64,000 nt of DNA. It comes from Bog-756 sp963812885. GTDB taxonomy: Bacteria > Actinomycetota > Acidimicrobiia > Acidimicrobiales > RAAP-2. How positions within the stretch are numbered: position 1 is the first letter of the stretch; the number at the start of each line of letters is the position of its first letter. A program made the position numbers and the translations under genes. Below, piece after piece: positions 37,423 through 46,574 of this stretch. Below the pieces are notes generated by a model. That model worked only from the letters and a program-made list of their open reading frames with translations, had not been told where the DNA came from and ran no database searches. The stretch spans positions 451,212-515,211 of the forward strand of contig CAWEWZ010000008.1 in assembly GCA_963812885.1 (NCBI GenBank). The letters are read 5' to 3'.

Positions 37423-38105
37423 GACACGACGTCCAGGAATCCACCCATGTAGCCGACCGTGCTCATCGGCCCCCCGTTTCCGAACAACCACCCCAGCCCA
37501 CAGGGCACGAAGCACTGCCAGGGGTACTCACCCGGTCCCGGGGTTCGGAACGAGGCCTTGATGACGTTCATCGCCGAGCTCGGGTAGGAGCACGGGGCCT
37601 GGCTGCAGACGTTGGTGGCGCTGGACGGGACACCGACCAGCGGAACGTTGATCCCGAGGGTGGGGATGGCGAACGTGTGACCGACCCCGTTGCCGGTGTT
37701 CGAGTTGTAGCCGTAGATCTTCTTGCCGTTGAGGGTCTCGGTGAGGCCGATCGTCCCCTGGACCAGTCCCCACTGCTGGTTGCGGAGCGGGCTCCCCGAG
37801 TCGAATTGCTCCACGGTCAGATTGATCCGGGTGTGGGCCGGCACCTTCCAGATCGTGGAGTGGATCCACTGACCCTGGGGGTCCTTGACCAGGTACGAGA
37901 CCCATGTCGGGTGGTCGCCGTATCCGTTACCGATCGACCCCACGGTCTGCACGGTGAGGTCGACCGGGGCACCGGCCGGCTGCGCCGAGGTGAAGTCGAC
38001 GGTCGAGGGCTGGGGAAGCAGGAAGCCGATGACCGCCCAGACGGCAAATCCGGCGGCCACGACGAAGAGCCCGATGACGATCGAAACCCTTCCCCCAAAT
38101 GACAT
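37419..38105 (-). CDS. Membrane-anchored cupredoxin-like protein, first gene of the oxidase operon
   Basis: A 228-residue protein: one N-terminal TM helix (VSIVIGLFVVAAGFAVWAVI) and an exported beta domain. Possible copper ligands are His in GNGVGHTFAIPTLGINVP and the C-terminal PWQCFVPCGLGWLFGNGGPM, which resembles a subunit II Cu-A loop (C-x3-C...M) but lacks the Cu-A histidine spacing. It precedes ctaC with a GTGA overlap. It may be an alternative electron donor or a copper carrier for subunit II; this is inference. ATG at 38105. Confidence 0.65.
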   Translation of the reverse strand: MSFGGRVSIVIGLFVVAAGFAVWAVIGFLLPQPSTVDFTSAQPAGAPVDLTVQTVGSIGNGYGDHPTWVSYLVKDPQGQWIHSTIWKVPAHTRINLTVEQFDSGSPLRNQQWGLVQGTIGLTETLNGKKIYGYNSNTGNGVGHTFAIPTLGINVPLVGVPSSATNVCSQAPCSYPSSAMNVIKASFRTPGPGEYPWQCFVPCGLGWLFGNGGPMSTVGYMGGFLDVVS

Positions 38106-38323
38106 TCTCGCACTCCCATGTCCTCGAGGGACTGGTCGAGCACGGCGGCTCTCCCCTTCCCACGGCTGCTCACCCCCCGCAGGCAACAAAGGCTGCCGTC
38201 CCCCGGGTGCTGAACTCCATTCGTGACAGTAAGCCGACCGAACTGGCACGTCAAGCACCTTGTCGGAACCCTGCCGGCCGAGCCACTCCCCGTCCCCGGG
38301 GAAGGCCGGTTCGGACCGGTCGA

Positions 38324-39244
38324 TCAGGTTCGTCCCACCGTCCTCGGACCCGACGGCCGGAGATCGGTCGGTCGCGGCCCGGTCGCCCGGTGGGTCAATC
38401 GCTCGAGCACCTCGGAGAGCGATCCCTCCTGATCGACCGCTCGTCTGATGATCACGATCAGGGCCGGCACCGCCCAGAAGTCGCCGCACACCCAGAGGAT
38501 GGCCGCCCCGATCTGTTGGTCGGCGAAGGGCGACAGGGTGACACCGGGGAGGTGGGCATAGACCGGGTACCAACTCGTGGCGCTGAAGATGCTCAAGGCC
38601 ATGGCCAGCACGAACATGACGATGTTGGTGCTGATCACGGCACCGGCCTGCCAGAACGGAGTGGCCTTGAGCCGGAACGGGTGGGACGGGATGATCTGGA
38701 GCCAGAAGAGCACGCCGGTGACGAAGAAGCTCCCGTGCATCAGCCAGATGTGGACCGTCTGGTTGTTCTCGGCCAGGTCGAAGAGCACCGGGAAGTGCCA
38801 GACGATCATGACCACGTTGAACGAGATGAGGGCGAACCAGGGACTGACCACCACCCGGCCCACCGGTCGGAGGAACCGCGACCAGCGACCGAGCATGACG
38901 GATCGGCCGATCTTCCGGCGGGCACCGACCGGCAGGGCGAACAGCAGCGGGATCCAGGGGGCGCCGAAGACGATGAGGATCGGGGCGTAGAAGGCGATGA
39001 GCAGGTGCTCGATCATGTGCACGAAGAAGTAGTCGTCCGCCCAGTAGTCGATGGGCGAGTCGATGGCGATGACCAGCACGGCCAGGCCGCCGTAGAAGGC
39101 CAGCGAATGAAGCCGGCGGCGCCGATTCCGCGCCGGCTCCGACCGGTGGCGGAGACGGGCCAACCCGATCTCGTGGGCGATGACGAGGACGGCCACCACG
39201 ATGAGGAAGGGATCGAACGACCAATTCCTGGTGATGTAGTCCAA
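38324..39244 (-). CDS. ctaG: CtaG-type cytochrome c oxidase assembly factor
   Basis: A complete 306-residue protein with about seven TM helices. Key motif FFVHMIEHLLIAFYAPILIV, then ALISFNVVMIVWHFPVLFDL, HIWLMHGSFFVTGVLFWLQI and ATSWYPVYAHLPGVTLSPFA followed by DQQ. Histidines on the membrane faces could handle copper. The start is TTG at 39244 with GAGGAG 8 bases upstream. It lies 219 bp upstream of the cupredoxin-like gene on the same strand. Confidence 0.85.
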   Translation of the reverse strand: MDYITRNWSFDPFLIVVAVLVIAHEIGLARLRHRSEPARNRRRRLHSLAFYGGLAVLVIAIDSPIDYWADDYFFVHMIEHLLIAFYAPILIVFGAPWIPLLFALPVGARRKIGRSVMLGRWSRFLRPVGRVVVSPWFALISFNVVMIVWHFPVLFDLAENNQTVHIWLMHGSFFVTGVLFWLQIIPSHPFRLKATPFWQAGAVISTNIVMFVLAMALSIFSATSWYPVYAHLPGVTLSPFADQQIGAAILWVCGDFWAVPALIVIIRRAVDQEGSLSEVLERLTHRATGPRPTDLRPSGPRTVGRT

Positions 39245-39319
39245 GGTTCGTACTCCTCAGTCGCACCCGGAGGGTGTCCGGGGCTCACGGTACTCGGCCC
39301 GGACCGGGGTGACCGACGG

Positions 39320-40540
39320 TCAGCCGGACGATCCGTACTGGATGGGCACGTCCAGCGCCTGGGTTCGATCCCATGCGCCGGCCCGCAGCGTGTAGACGTC
39401 GAGCACCGACTGGCGCGGGACCAGGGCGTCAACGGCGCCGCCCGGAACGGCCACCGCCGCCGAGGTGCCCAATGGCGGCGGGGGCAGGTCGTGCCACCCG
39501 GAGGCCGGCCGGCCGGCCACCGCCACCCGGGATCTGCCGTCGCCAGCGGAGGTGGTGACCACGAAGCCACCGTCGGGGGCGAGACCGGTCGAGATCATGG
39601 CCATCCGCCCCAGAGGGAAGCCCGAGGACACCGTCCAGGTCCGCAGGCCGTCAGTACTCGAGAGGGCGTAGAGCTCGGCACCGCGGCCGCGGCCGGCACT
39701 GACCAAGGCCGACGCCCCACCCGGGATCCCGTCGAGCCGGATCACCTCGGTGGGCCCCGATTTCACCCCCGGGAGCCGCGGCCCGACCGGCTCCCAACCG
39801 TGGCCGGCCGACTCGAAGATCCCGAGGTGGTCCCCGCCGGTGCAGACAGCACCGACCAGCGTGTCGGCGGTCGAGCCGCCGCCGGCGGCAGTGGAGGCGA
39901 CCGCGCTCAACCTCTCGATCCCACACGAGGAGGTCGAGGGGTTGGCGGCCAACGTCCGCCTCGAGACCACCGGCGTCCACGTGGACAGGTCGCCGGTGCT
40001 GGTGACCACCGTCCCGCCACCGCTCTGCAGCAGGGCGAACGGGTGCCCGGTCGTCGATGTCGACAGCGAGTCGGGCACCGGGGCCAGGTGACCGAGGATG
40101 AGGCCCGCCGTCCAACGCTTTCCGCCGTCGATGCTGGCCGCCAGGGGGGAGAAGTGGAGGTCTTGCGAAGGCCCGAATCCGGCCAACACCGATTGGCCGG
40201 TCACCGACATCGCCAATCCACCGTTGCTGGCCACGCCGGGCGGGGTGACCAGGGTCCAGTGGTCAGAACCGTCGGCCCAGGAGAACAACTGCCAGAAGGT
40301 GTTGACCGGGTCATCGAGGTGACCCATGGCCAGCGTGGCCCAGCCCGCGCCCGAGCTTGGCCCCGGGGCCGCCGAGGAGCTGGCCAGGGGGATCGGCGGT
40401 TGGGTGTCCGGGGACGAAGCGGCGCCCGGCGACGAACAGGACGATGCCGTCACGGCCAGCAAGGCGGCGGCGCCGGCGGCGCCGGCCAGTCCAGCGACCC
40501 GCGGGAACCGGCTGTCCCTCCGGTGGCCACCGCCGATCAC
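39320..40540 (-). CDS. Lipoprotein with beta-propeller-like repeats, coupled to the SCO fusion
   Basis: A 406-residue exported protein. The N-terminus (VAGLAGAAGAAALLAVTASS followed by CSSPG) is a lipoprotein signal with lipobox-like ASSC. The mature part has repeated S-x-D-G-x-x-W segments such as AASIDGGKRWTAGLILG and LSSTDGLRTWTVSSGFPLG, typical of sialidase/BNR-type propeller blades. GTG 40540 overlaps the upstream stop by GTGA. Function unknown; the tight coupling to the SCO fusion suggests a role in copper or oxidase handling at the outer face. Confidence 0.65.
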   Translation of the reverse strand: MIGGGHRRDSRFPRVAGLAGAAGAAALLAVTASSCSSPGAASSPDTQPPIPLASSSAAPGPSSGAGWATLAMGHLDDPVNTFWQLFSWADGSDHWTLVTPPGVASNGGLAMSVTGQSVLAGFGPSQDLHFSPLAASIDGGKRWTAGLILGHLAPVPDSLSTSTTGHPFALLQSGGGTVVTSTGDLSTWTPVVSRRTLAANPSTSSCGIERLSAVASTAAGGGSTADTLVGAVCTGGDHLGIFESAGHGWEPVGPRLPGVKSGPTEVIRLDGIPGGASALVSAGRGRGAELYALSSTDGLRTWTVSSGFPLGRMAMISTGLAPDGGFVVTTSAGDGRSRVAVAGRPASGWHDLPPPPLGTSAAVAVPGGAVDALVPRQSVLDVYTLRAGAWDRTQALDVPIQYGSSG

Positions 40541-42381
40541 GAGTGGCCGATGCGCTGCACTTGACCGGTCAGCAACGCCGAGAAGGAAGACCGGGACGCC
40601 GGGGTGGCGTTGCCCGGATCGGAGTCGAGGATGGCGCGGATGTGGCCGGTGCCGTCGATGACATAGACGATGTCGCTGTGGGCGATCATCGAACCGGCCG
40701 GGGTGGCGGCCACCTGTACCCCGTAGTCGTTCCAGACCTTGTGGAGCTGTGCGTCCGACCCGGTCAGGTAGGTCCAGTTGGGCACGTGGTCGAGTCCCTC
40801 CTGTTTGTCGAAGGCGACCATGACCGCGGTGCTCCTGTACAGGGGGTTGGCCACCACAGCGACGAAGTCGACTCCGGCGGCACCGGCACCGAGCATCCGG
40901 TCGGTCACCCGCAGCTCCTGGGCGATGAGCGGGCAGTCGGAGGTGCAGACCGGGTCGAGGAAGGTGAGCACCACGGTGTGACCGGCGAGCGAACGGAGCG
41001 AGACCTTCCGGCCGGCCTGGTCGGTGAGGGTGAAAGGCGATGCCGGGGCGTCGACGACATTGGGGGTCCCGTTGGTGGCCTCGGTGACGATGGGATCGGC
41101 AGTGGGGTTGGCCGAGGCCACCGCCATCGGTGCCGCACCGACGAGCACCACCCCGACCGCGCCGATGGCGGCCAGTGATCGCAGGAGGTAGGAGGGGCTG
41201 AGACGGTCGAAGAACCCGGTGGGAGCCGGGGCCGCGGTGGCCGGCCGGGCCGGGGCTGGGGACTCGGCCCGGACCGGCACCCGGACCACGGCGACGTAGC
41301 CGGCGATGAAGATGAGGGCCATCGGGATCATCGAATTCGGGTCGGTACCCACGCCACCGAAGAAGCCGAAGTCCTGGACGAGGACCCAGGTGGCGAGGCA
41401 GAGGACGGCCCCGGTGATGACGCCGACCCGGAGGAGGCGGCGTCGGCCGCTCACGAAGCAGGCGCCGATGCCGATCAGGGCCACCACGACCACGAAATTG
41501 ACCGCCCAGCCGTGAGCGGCATCGAAGGATCCGAACGACCGGACCCACGAGCCGAACAACGACGGCTGGGACACCTGACCCATCTGGGCGACCATGGCCG
41601 TCAACGACCCCGATGGCCCACCCGGGTGGGCCTGGCCCGACCACGAGCCGCGACCGGGCCAGGCCTGGAGGACACCCATCCCGATGAAGAAGGCACCCGT
41701 CGCCCGGAGCAGCCACCGGCCGAACTCGGCCTTCTCCCAGCTGGAGTCGCGGAGGGCGACGAGCACGCCGGCCACGACGTAGAAGAGGACAGCCCCGGGA
41801 AGTCCGAAGAGCCAACTGCTGCCGGGAGCGAAGACGCCGCCGAAGGCCTCACCGAACACCCACACCATCAGACCCCAGCCGGCGCTCACCGCTCCTGCGC
41901 TACGCGACCAGTAGCCCCGGGGGGCGACCAGCAGGAACAATCCGATGCCGACCTGGATCCACACGGTGGCGGCGGCGGCGGAGACCGGGTGGTCGGTCCA
42001 GATGGTGGTGCCCACGTTGACCAGGTGCTGCACCCATCCGGGCGACGTGGCCGCCGCCGGCGTGATCACATCGCCGGGCAGGCCCACCGGCATCGAGCTC
42101 TGCACCTGGAGCAGCCCGTCGAACAGCCAGAGGATCCCGAAGCTGATGCGAAGCATGCGACGGGCGGCCGGTTCGGGGTACGGCCACGGGTCGGGGACCT
42201 TGGCCTCCACGGTGCCGGCGGCCACCGCCCGCCGGTAGCTCACCGTGCGGATGACGTTCCAGGCCAGGGCCAGCGCCACGGCGACGATGATCACGATCAG
42301 GAATTGGTGGTCGAGGGCCGAACGGAAGGCGGCCGTGATGGTGGGGTTGCTGTCCTTGAGCCCCTGGCCCATCCCGGTCAT
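40537..42381 (-). CDS. Fusion of multi-pass membrane domain and SCO1/SenC domain
   Basis: A 614-residue protein without frameshift. Residues 1-425 contain about ten hydrophobic segments (FLIVIIVAVALALAWNVIRT, RISFGILWLFDGLLQVQSSM, SSWLFGLPGAVLFYVVAGVL, WAVNFVVVVALIGIGACFVS). Residues about 450-614 form a SCO domain with VVLTFLDPVCTSDCPLIAQE (CxxxC) and the third ligand in SMIAHSDIVYVIDGTGHI. The membrane domain is DoxX-like in feel but I do not recognise it firmly. It probably combines membrane electron or metal handling with Cu-A assembly. Confidence 0.75.
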   Translation of the reverse strand: MTGMGQGLKDSNPTITAAFRSALDHQFLIVIIVAVALALAWNVIRTVSYRRAVAAGTVEAKVPDPWPYPEPAARRMLRISFGILWLFDGLLQVQSSMPVGLPGDVITPAAATSPGWVQHLVNVGTTIWTDHPVSAAAATVWIQVGIGLFLLVAPRGYWSRSAGAVSAGWGLMVWVFGEAFGGVFAPGSSWLFGLPGAVLFYVVAGVLVALRDSSWEKAEFGRWLLRATGAFFIGMGVLQAWPGRGSWSGQAHPGGPSGSLTAMVAQMGQVSQPSLFGSWVRSFGSFDAAHGWAVNFVVVVALIGIGACFVSGRRRLLRVGVITGAVLCLATWVLVQDFGFFGGVGTDPNSMIPMALIFIAGYVAVVRVPVRAESPAPARPATAAPAPTGFFDRLSPSYLLRSLAAIGAVGVVLVGAAPMAVASANPTADPIVTEATNGTPNVVDAPASPFTLTDQAGRKVSLRSLAGHTVVLTFLDPVCTSDCPLIAQELRVTDRMLGAGAAGVDFVAVVANPLYRSTAVMVAFDKQEGLDHVPNWTYLTGSDAQLHKVWNDYGVQVAATPAGSMIAHSDIVYVIDGTGHIRAILDSDPGNATPASRSSFSALLTGQVQRIGHS

Positions 42382-42560
42382 GCCACTACCGGTCCTCGTC
42401 GGGGTCGGCGGCGTACCGGGACCACATCGTTCGGTTCAGACGTGCCGGAGCCACGAGGCCAGAGTGTAGGTGCGGTCCCGGCCACTCTTTCGGCGCCCAC
42501 CGTGCCCCCGGCCGGCCCCGGGTCGGGCTCGGATCACCGACCGGGGAGGTGGCGATCAGG

Positions 42561-42947
42561 TCAGGGCTCGGGGTCCCGGCCGGTCCGGCGGGCTTGGGCC
42601 TCGGTTTCGGCCGCCGCCATCGCCCGCTGGTGCTGCTGCCACTTGATGAGCATGTCGACGTGCTCCGGCGCCACCACCTTCGGCTTGGCCGCCGCCCGCC
42701 TCCTCCTCCGGTTCTGATGGAGGGTGGTCCACCACATGTAGACGGCGAAGACGGCGAACAGCGGCCACTCGAACACGTAGGCCCAGCTCAATTCGTTTCC
42801 GCTCAGCGCACGCCGCACCTCGAACAGGAAGGCGGCGATGCAGAGGGCGAGGGCGGCAACCAGGGTGAGATGGAGTTTGACAGCCTCGGACCCGGTCAGG
42901 CGTGTACCCGACCGAACCGGATCAGTCGGTTGGGGAGGACCCACCAC
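42561..42947 (-). CDS. Small two-TM membrane protein of unknown function
   Basis: A 128-residue protein with two membrane helices (LHLTLVAALALCIAAFLFEV and WPLFAVFAVYMWWTTLHQN), then a basic stretch (RRRRRAAAKPK) and a helical, charged C-terminus. The GTG at 42947 is the most upstream start. It precedes the SCO-fusion gene by 180 bp on the same strand. It could be an accessory of the respiratory cluster, but nothing specific shows this. Confidence 0.55.
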   Translation of the reverse strand: MVGPPQPTDPVRSGTRLTGSEAVKLHLTLVAALALCIAAFLFEVRRALSGNELSWAYVFEWPLFAVFAVYMWWTTLHQNRRRRRAAAKPKVVAPEHVDMLIKWQQHQRAMAAAETEAQARRTGRDPEP

Positions 42948-43031
42948 CCCACCCTATCGACACCTCCCGATCGACGGCCGGGCACGGCCCCTCGAGGACA
43001 TGCCGAATCCGCCCCCGGCCACCACTGCTCG

Positions 43032-43901
43032 CTACCCGCCGAAGAGCAGCCCGTAGTTGGCCCCCCGGCGGAGGTGGTGGCCCCCGTCGACGGCCAGGTT
43101 CTCCCCGCTTATCCAGGACGACTCCGGTCCGGCCAGGAAGCGGACGGCGCCGGCGATGTCCTCGACCGTTCCGAGGCGGCTGATCGGCATCTCGGCCAGA
43201 TAGTCGTCGAGCAGCGGCCCACCGGCGGTGATGGGCGCCATCAGCTCGTCGTCGACGATCCCCGGCTGGACGGTGTTGACCCGGACACCGGTACCGCCGA
43301 GCTCCTCGGCCGCGTACCGGCACAGCATGTCGATGCCGGCCTTCGCCGAACCGTACGCCCACAGGTACCGGTGGGGGAAGCTCCCGGCGCCGGACGACAT
43401 GCCGATGATCGAACCCCCACCGGCCTCACCACCGTCGACCCCGCGACCGACGCCGGTCGACATCAGTGGCGCCCCGTGTTTGATGCACAGGAAGGTCCCG
43501 ATGAGATTGAGGTCGACGGTCGCCCTCACCTGGGCCAGGTCGGCATCCCGGATCGGTCCCATGTGCATCGCCCCACCGGCGTTGGCGAACAGGATGTCGA
43601 GCCGGCCCCGTTCGGCCGACGCCGCGGCCACCGCCGCGGCGACCTGCTCCTCGATGGTCACGTCGGCGACCACGTAGCCGGCGGTACCCGCCGGCCCGCC
43701 GGCGGCGGTCGACGTCCGGGCCGATTCCTCGAGCAGGACCACCGCCGACCGCAGTCGATCCTCGGTGCGGCCGCAGATGGTGACGTGGGCCCCGTCCTGG
43801 ACCAGCCGGGTGGCGGCACCCAGCCCGATGCCGCTGCCTCCGCCCGTGACCAGCGCCGACAGCCCGACGATCCCGCCTTGCCCGTTCGAACCACCGCTCA
43901 T
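43032..43901 (-). CDS. Short-chain dehydrogenase/reductase (SDR)
   Basis: A complete 289-residue classical SDR. Cofactor motif: SALVTGGGSGIGLGAATRLV (TGxxxGIG); NAG motif in ILFANAGGAMHMGP; catalytic Ser in IIGMSSGAGSF and Tyr-x3-Lys in LWAYGSAKAGIDMLC. The C-terminus has ENLAVDGGHHLRRG. The ATG at 43901 follows GGAGGAG. It is divergent from an acyl-CoA synthetase, so a role in fatty-acid, steroid or terpenoid catabolism is plausible. Confidence 0.9.
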   Translation of the reverse strand: MSGGSNGQGGIVGLSALVTGGGSGIGLGAATRLVQDGAHVTICGRTEDRLRSAVVLLEESARTSTAAGGPAGTAGYVVADVTIEEQVAAAVAAASAERGRLDILFANAGGAMHMGPIRDADLAQVRATVDLNLIGTFLCIKHGAPLMSTGVGRGVDGGEAGGGSIIGMSSGAGSFPHRYLWAYGSAKAGIDMLCRYAAEELGGTGVRVNTVQPGIVDDELMAPITAGGPLLDDYLAEMPISRLGTVEDIAGAVRFLAGPESSWISGENLAVDGGHHLRRGANYGLLFGG

Positions 43902-44014
43902 CGCTCGATCTCCTCCGCTTCGGTGCGAGGGCACCCGGCGCCCGCGTCCGGGACGGGACGTGGTACAGAGTGACCGGCTGAAAGCCGCATGCTAGGACGA
44001 CGAGGAGTGGTTCG

Positions 44015-45634
44015 ATGAGCCCGAGGCAATTCAATCTGGCCGATCTGTTCGAGATCGTCGTCGACACCGTCCCCGACAGACTGGCGCTGGTCGGCGGGGA
44101 GCGGCGTCTCACCTACCGGCAGCTCGACGAGCGGGCCAACCGGTTTGCCCATTTCCTGGGTGACCGGGGCATCGACGCCGGTGCTCACGTGGGCATCCTG
44201 GCCTACAACCGCGCCGAGTGGGCCGAGGCGATGATCGGCTGCTACAAGGCCCGCACCGTTCCGGTCAACCTCAACTACCGCTACGTGGCCTCCGAGCTGG
44301 CCTACGTCATCGAGAACGCCGACCTCGAGGCGCTCGTGTTCGAACGGGCCCTCTCGGCCCTGGTGACCGCGTCCCTCGAGGCGTTGACCCCGTCGAGGCC
44401 CCTCGTCCTGGTGGCCGTCGAGGACGGGACCCCTCCGGACCGAACGCCGACCTCGGCGGTCGAGTACGAAGCCGCCTTGGCCTCGGCCGGACCCGAGCGC
44501 GAGTTCGCTCCCCGCTCCCCCGACGACGTCTACGTGCTCTACACCGGAGGCACCACCGGCATGCCCAAGGGGGTGATCTGGCGCCAGGAGGACATCTTCT
44601 TCGCCGCCATGGGCGGAGGCGGCTGGGGGGCGGCCCCCATCGGGAGGGCCGACGAACTGGCCGATCGGCATCGACGCGGACGACGACCGCAGGGTCGTCA
44701 TGCTGGTGGTGGCCCCGCTGATGCACGGCAATGCCCAGTGGGTCATGTGGAACGCGTTCATGATGGGCGGCACCGCCGTGCTCTACACGGATCACCGCTA
44801 CGACCCCGACCACCTCTGGCGACTGATCGGCGACGAGGGGGTGGTGTCGGTGGGTCTGGTCGGCGACGCCATGGCCCGTCCGCTGGCCGATGCGCTGGCC
44901 TCGGCCCCTCCGGGGACCTACGACACGTCGACACTGGCGGTGATCGGCTCGGGCGGCGCCATGCTGTCGGCCACGGTCAAGGGGGAGCTGCAGGAACAGT
45001 TGCCCGACATCATGATCATGGACCGGTTCGGATCGAGTGAGAGCGGGGCCCAGGGGGCGGTCGAGGAGGGTGCCATCCGGACCACGGTTCGTGATGGGCG
45101 GCGACACCTCGGTGCTCGACGACGAGCTGAACCCCCTGCGCCCGGGGGACGGGAGGATCGGCCGGCTGGCCCGCACCGGGAGGATCCCGGTCGGTTACTA
45201 CAAGGACAAGGAGAAGACGGAGGCCACCTTTCCCGTGGATGCCGGCGGCGTGCGGTGGTCGATCCCCGGAGACCTGGCCTCGGTGGAGTCCGATGGCACC
45301 ATCACCGTCCACGGACGGGGCTCGGCGTCGATCAATTCCGGTGGCGAGAAGATCTTCCCCGAGGAGGTGGAGGCGGCCGTCAAGACCCACCCGGGGATCT
45401 TCGACGCCATCGTGGTCGGGCTCCCCGACGAGCGGTTCGGCGAGCGGGTGGCGCGTCGTCGTCCGGCCACGGACCCCGGATGCCGCTCCGGGACTCGAGG
45501 ACATCCAGGCCCACTGCCGCGATCTCATCGCCGGCTACAAGATTCCCCGCCAGCTGCTGGTGGTGGACGAGATCCCCCTCACCGCCGCGGGGAAGCCCGA
45601 CGCCAAGGCGGCCAAGGCCCTCTTCCTCAGCTGA
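44015..45634 (+). CDS. Acyl-CoA synthetase (AMP-forming), three frameshifts
   Basis: About 539 residues, normal for the family. The start ATG 44015 has GAGGAG upstream. Frame 1 carries GERRLTYRQLDERANRFAHF and the P-loop VLYTGGTTGMPKGVIWRQED. Near 44665 it shifts to VVAPLMHGNAQWVMWNAFMM and MDRFGSSESG; near 45075 to NPLRPGDGRIGRLARTGRIP, GYYKDKEKT and the hinge GRGSASINSGGEKIFPEEVE. Near 45452 it shifts to LEDIQAHCRDLIAGYKIPRQ and the catalytic Lys in LTAAGKPDAKAAKALF. It activates a fatty or steroid-derived acid. Confidence 0.85.
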
Positions 45635-46574
45635 CCAGCCGATCGGCCCGACCGACTCGCATCGGGGCCGGCCAGCGAGAGGCGGGCATCCACCACCAGG
45701 CCGACGGTCGAGACCACCCGGTCGGCGGCGGCCGACAAGATGTCGGCGTCGATCTCCACCGCGCCGTGGAGCCCAGCATCGGGCCACAGGCCGAGGACGC
45801 GGGCCGGCACCGGTCGGGAAGGCGAACGAAGCCCGGCCGACAGGGCGAGGAAGGCCAGCTCCTCCGCCCACGACGGACCCGGACTGCCTCCGGACGTCGA
45901 GACCAGGGCCACCGGTCGATGGAGCCGGCCCAACTCGCCGGGGCGTCGCCCACGGCCGGCCCCTTCCCGGTCGGCTCCCCAGGGGTGGTCGGCATCCAGC
46001 GCAACCCGCAACTCGGACCGGCCCCTCACGCGCACAGCCCGAGATGCCGGGCAGCTCCACTGATCGTCCACGCCGCCGACCTGCGGGAGCGAGGTGAGTG
46101 CCCTCCAATCGAGCGCCGTCCACAGCGACGTTGCCCAGCTGACCGCCTCGGCCAGCACCGTGGCGCGTGCACCGCCGGCCAGACCGGCGAACCACGGCTC
46201 CCAGTGGAAGGTGCGCCAGCCGGTCCGCTCCCAGGCGGCCACCGCATCGGCGGCCACCGGCCCGGCCGCCTCCACCGGGTTGCGAAACCGCCCGGTGACG
46301 CAGGACTCGACGATGGCCAGTCCGAGGGATCGACGGACGAACAGCTGGCCTCCAGGCGAACGCCTCCTCCGGCCGGCGCCAACAGTTCGGGGCAGGTCCG
46401 GGCCTGGCGCAGCAGGGGAAGGGTCACCTGGACCTGATCTCCGGGGGGAAGGCGGCCGACGATCGGTCGGACCCCCGAGACCAGCTGCTCCCGTATCCGG
46501 AGGCGGGGGCCGTCATCAACCGGAGAGGGAGGGGCTGCGGTCAGTTGCCGGGTCAGTTCGGTGACCTGCATCAC
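45627..46574 (-). CDS. Hypothetical protein coupled to the nuclease-like gene, frameshifted
   Basis: About 315 residues. It starts at GTG 46574 or ATG 46571, both overlapping the stop of the PD-(D/E)XK-like gene. N-terminal block MQVTELTRQLTAAPPSPVDD and GRLPPGDQVQVTLPLLRQAR; near 46345 a lost G moves the frame to QLFVRRSLGLAIVESCVTGR, TGWRTFHWEPWFAGLAGGAR and AEELAFLALSAGLRSP. Near 45665 it shifts again to end MRVGRADRLVS at 45627. Its 3' end overlaps the convergent acyl-CoA synthetase by 8 bp. No known domain recognised. Confidence 0.5.

Noticed and set aside
38099..40564. Long plus-strand frame (about 820 codons) opposite ctaG and the lipoprotein
   Set aside because: Same reason: low-information composition, and the minus-strand genes are well supported.
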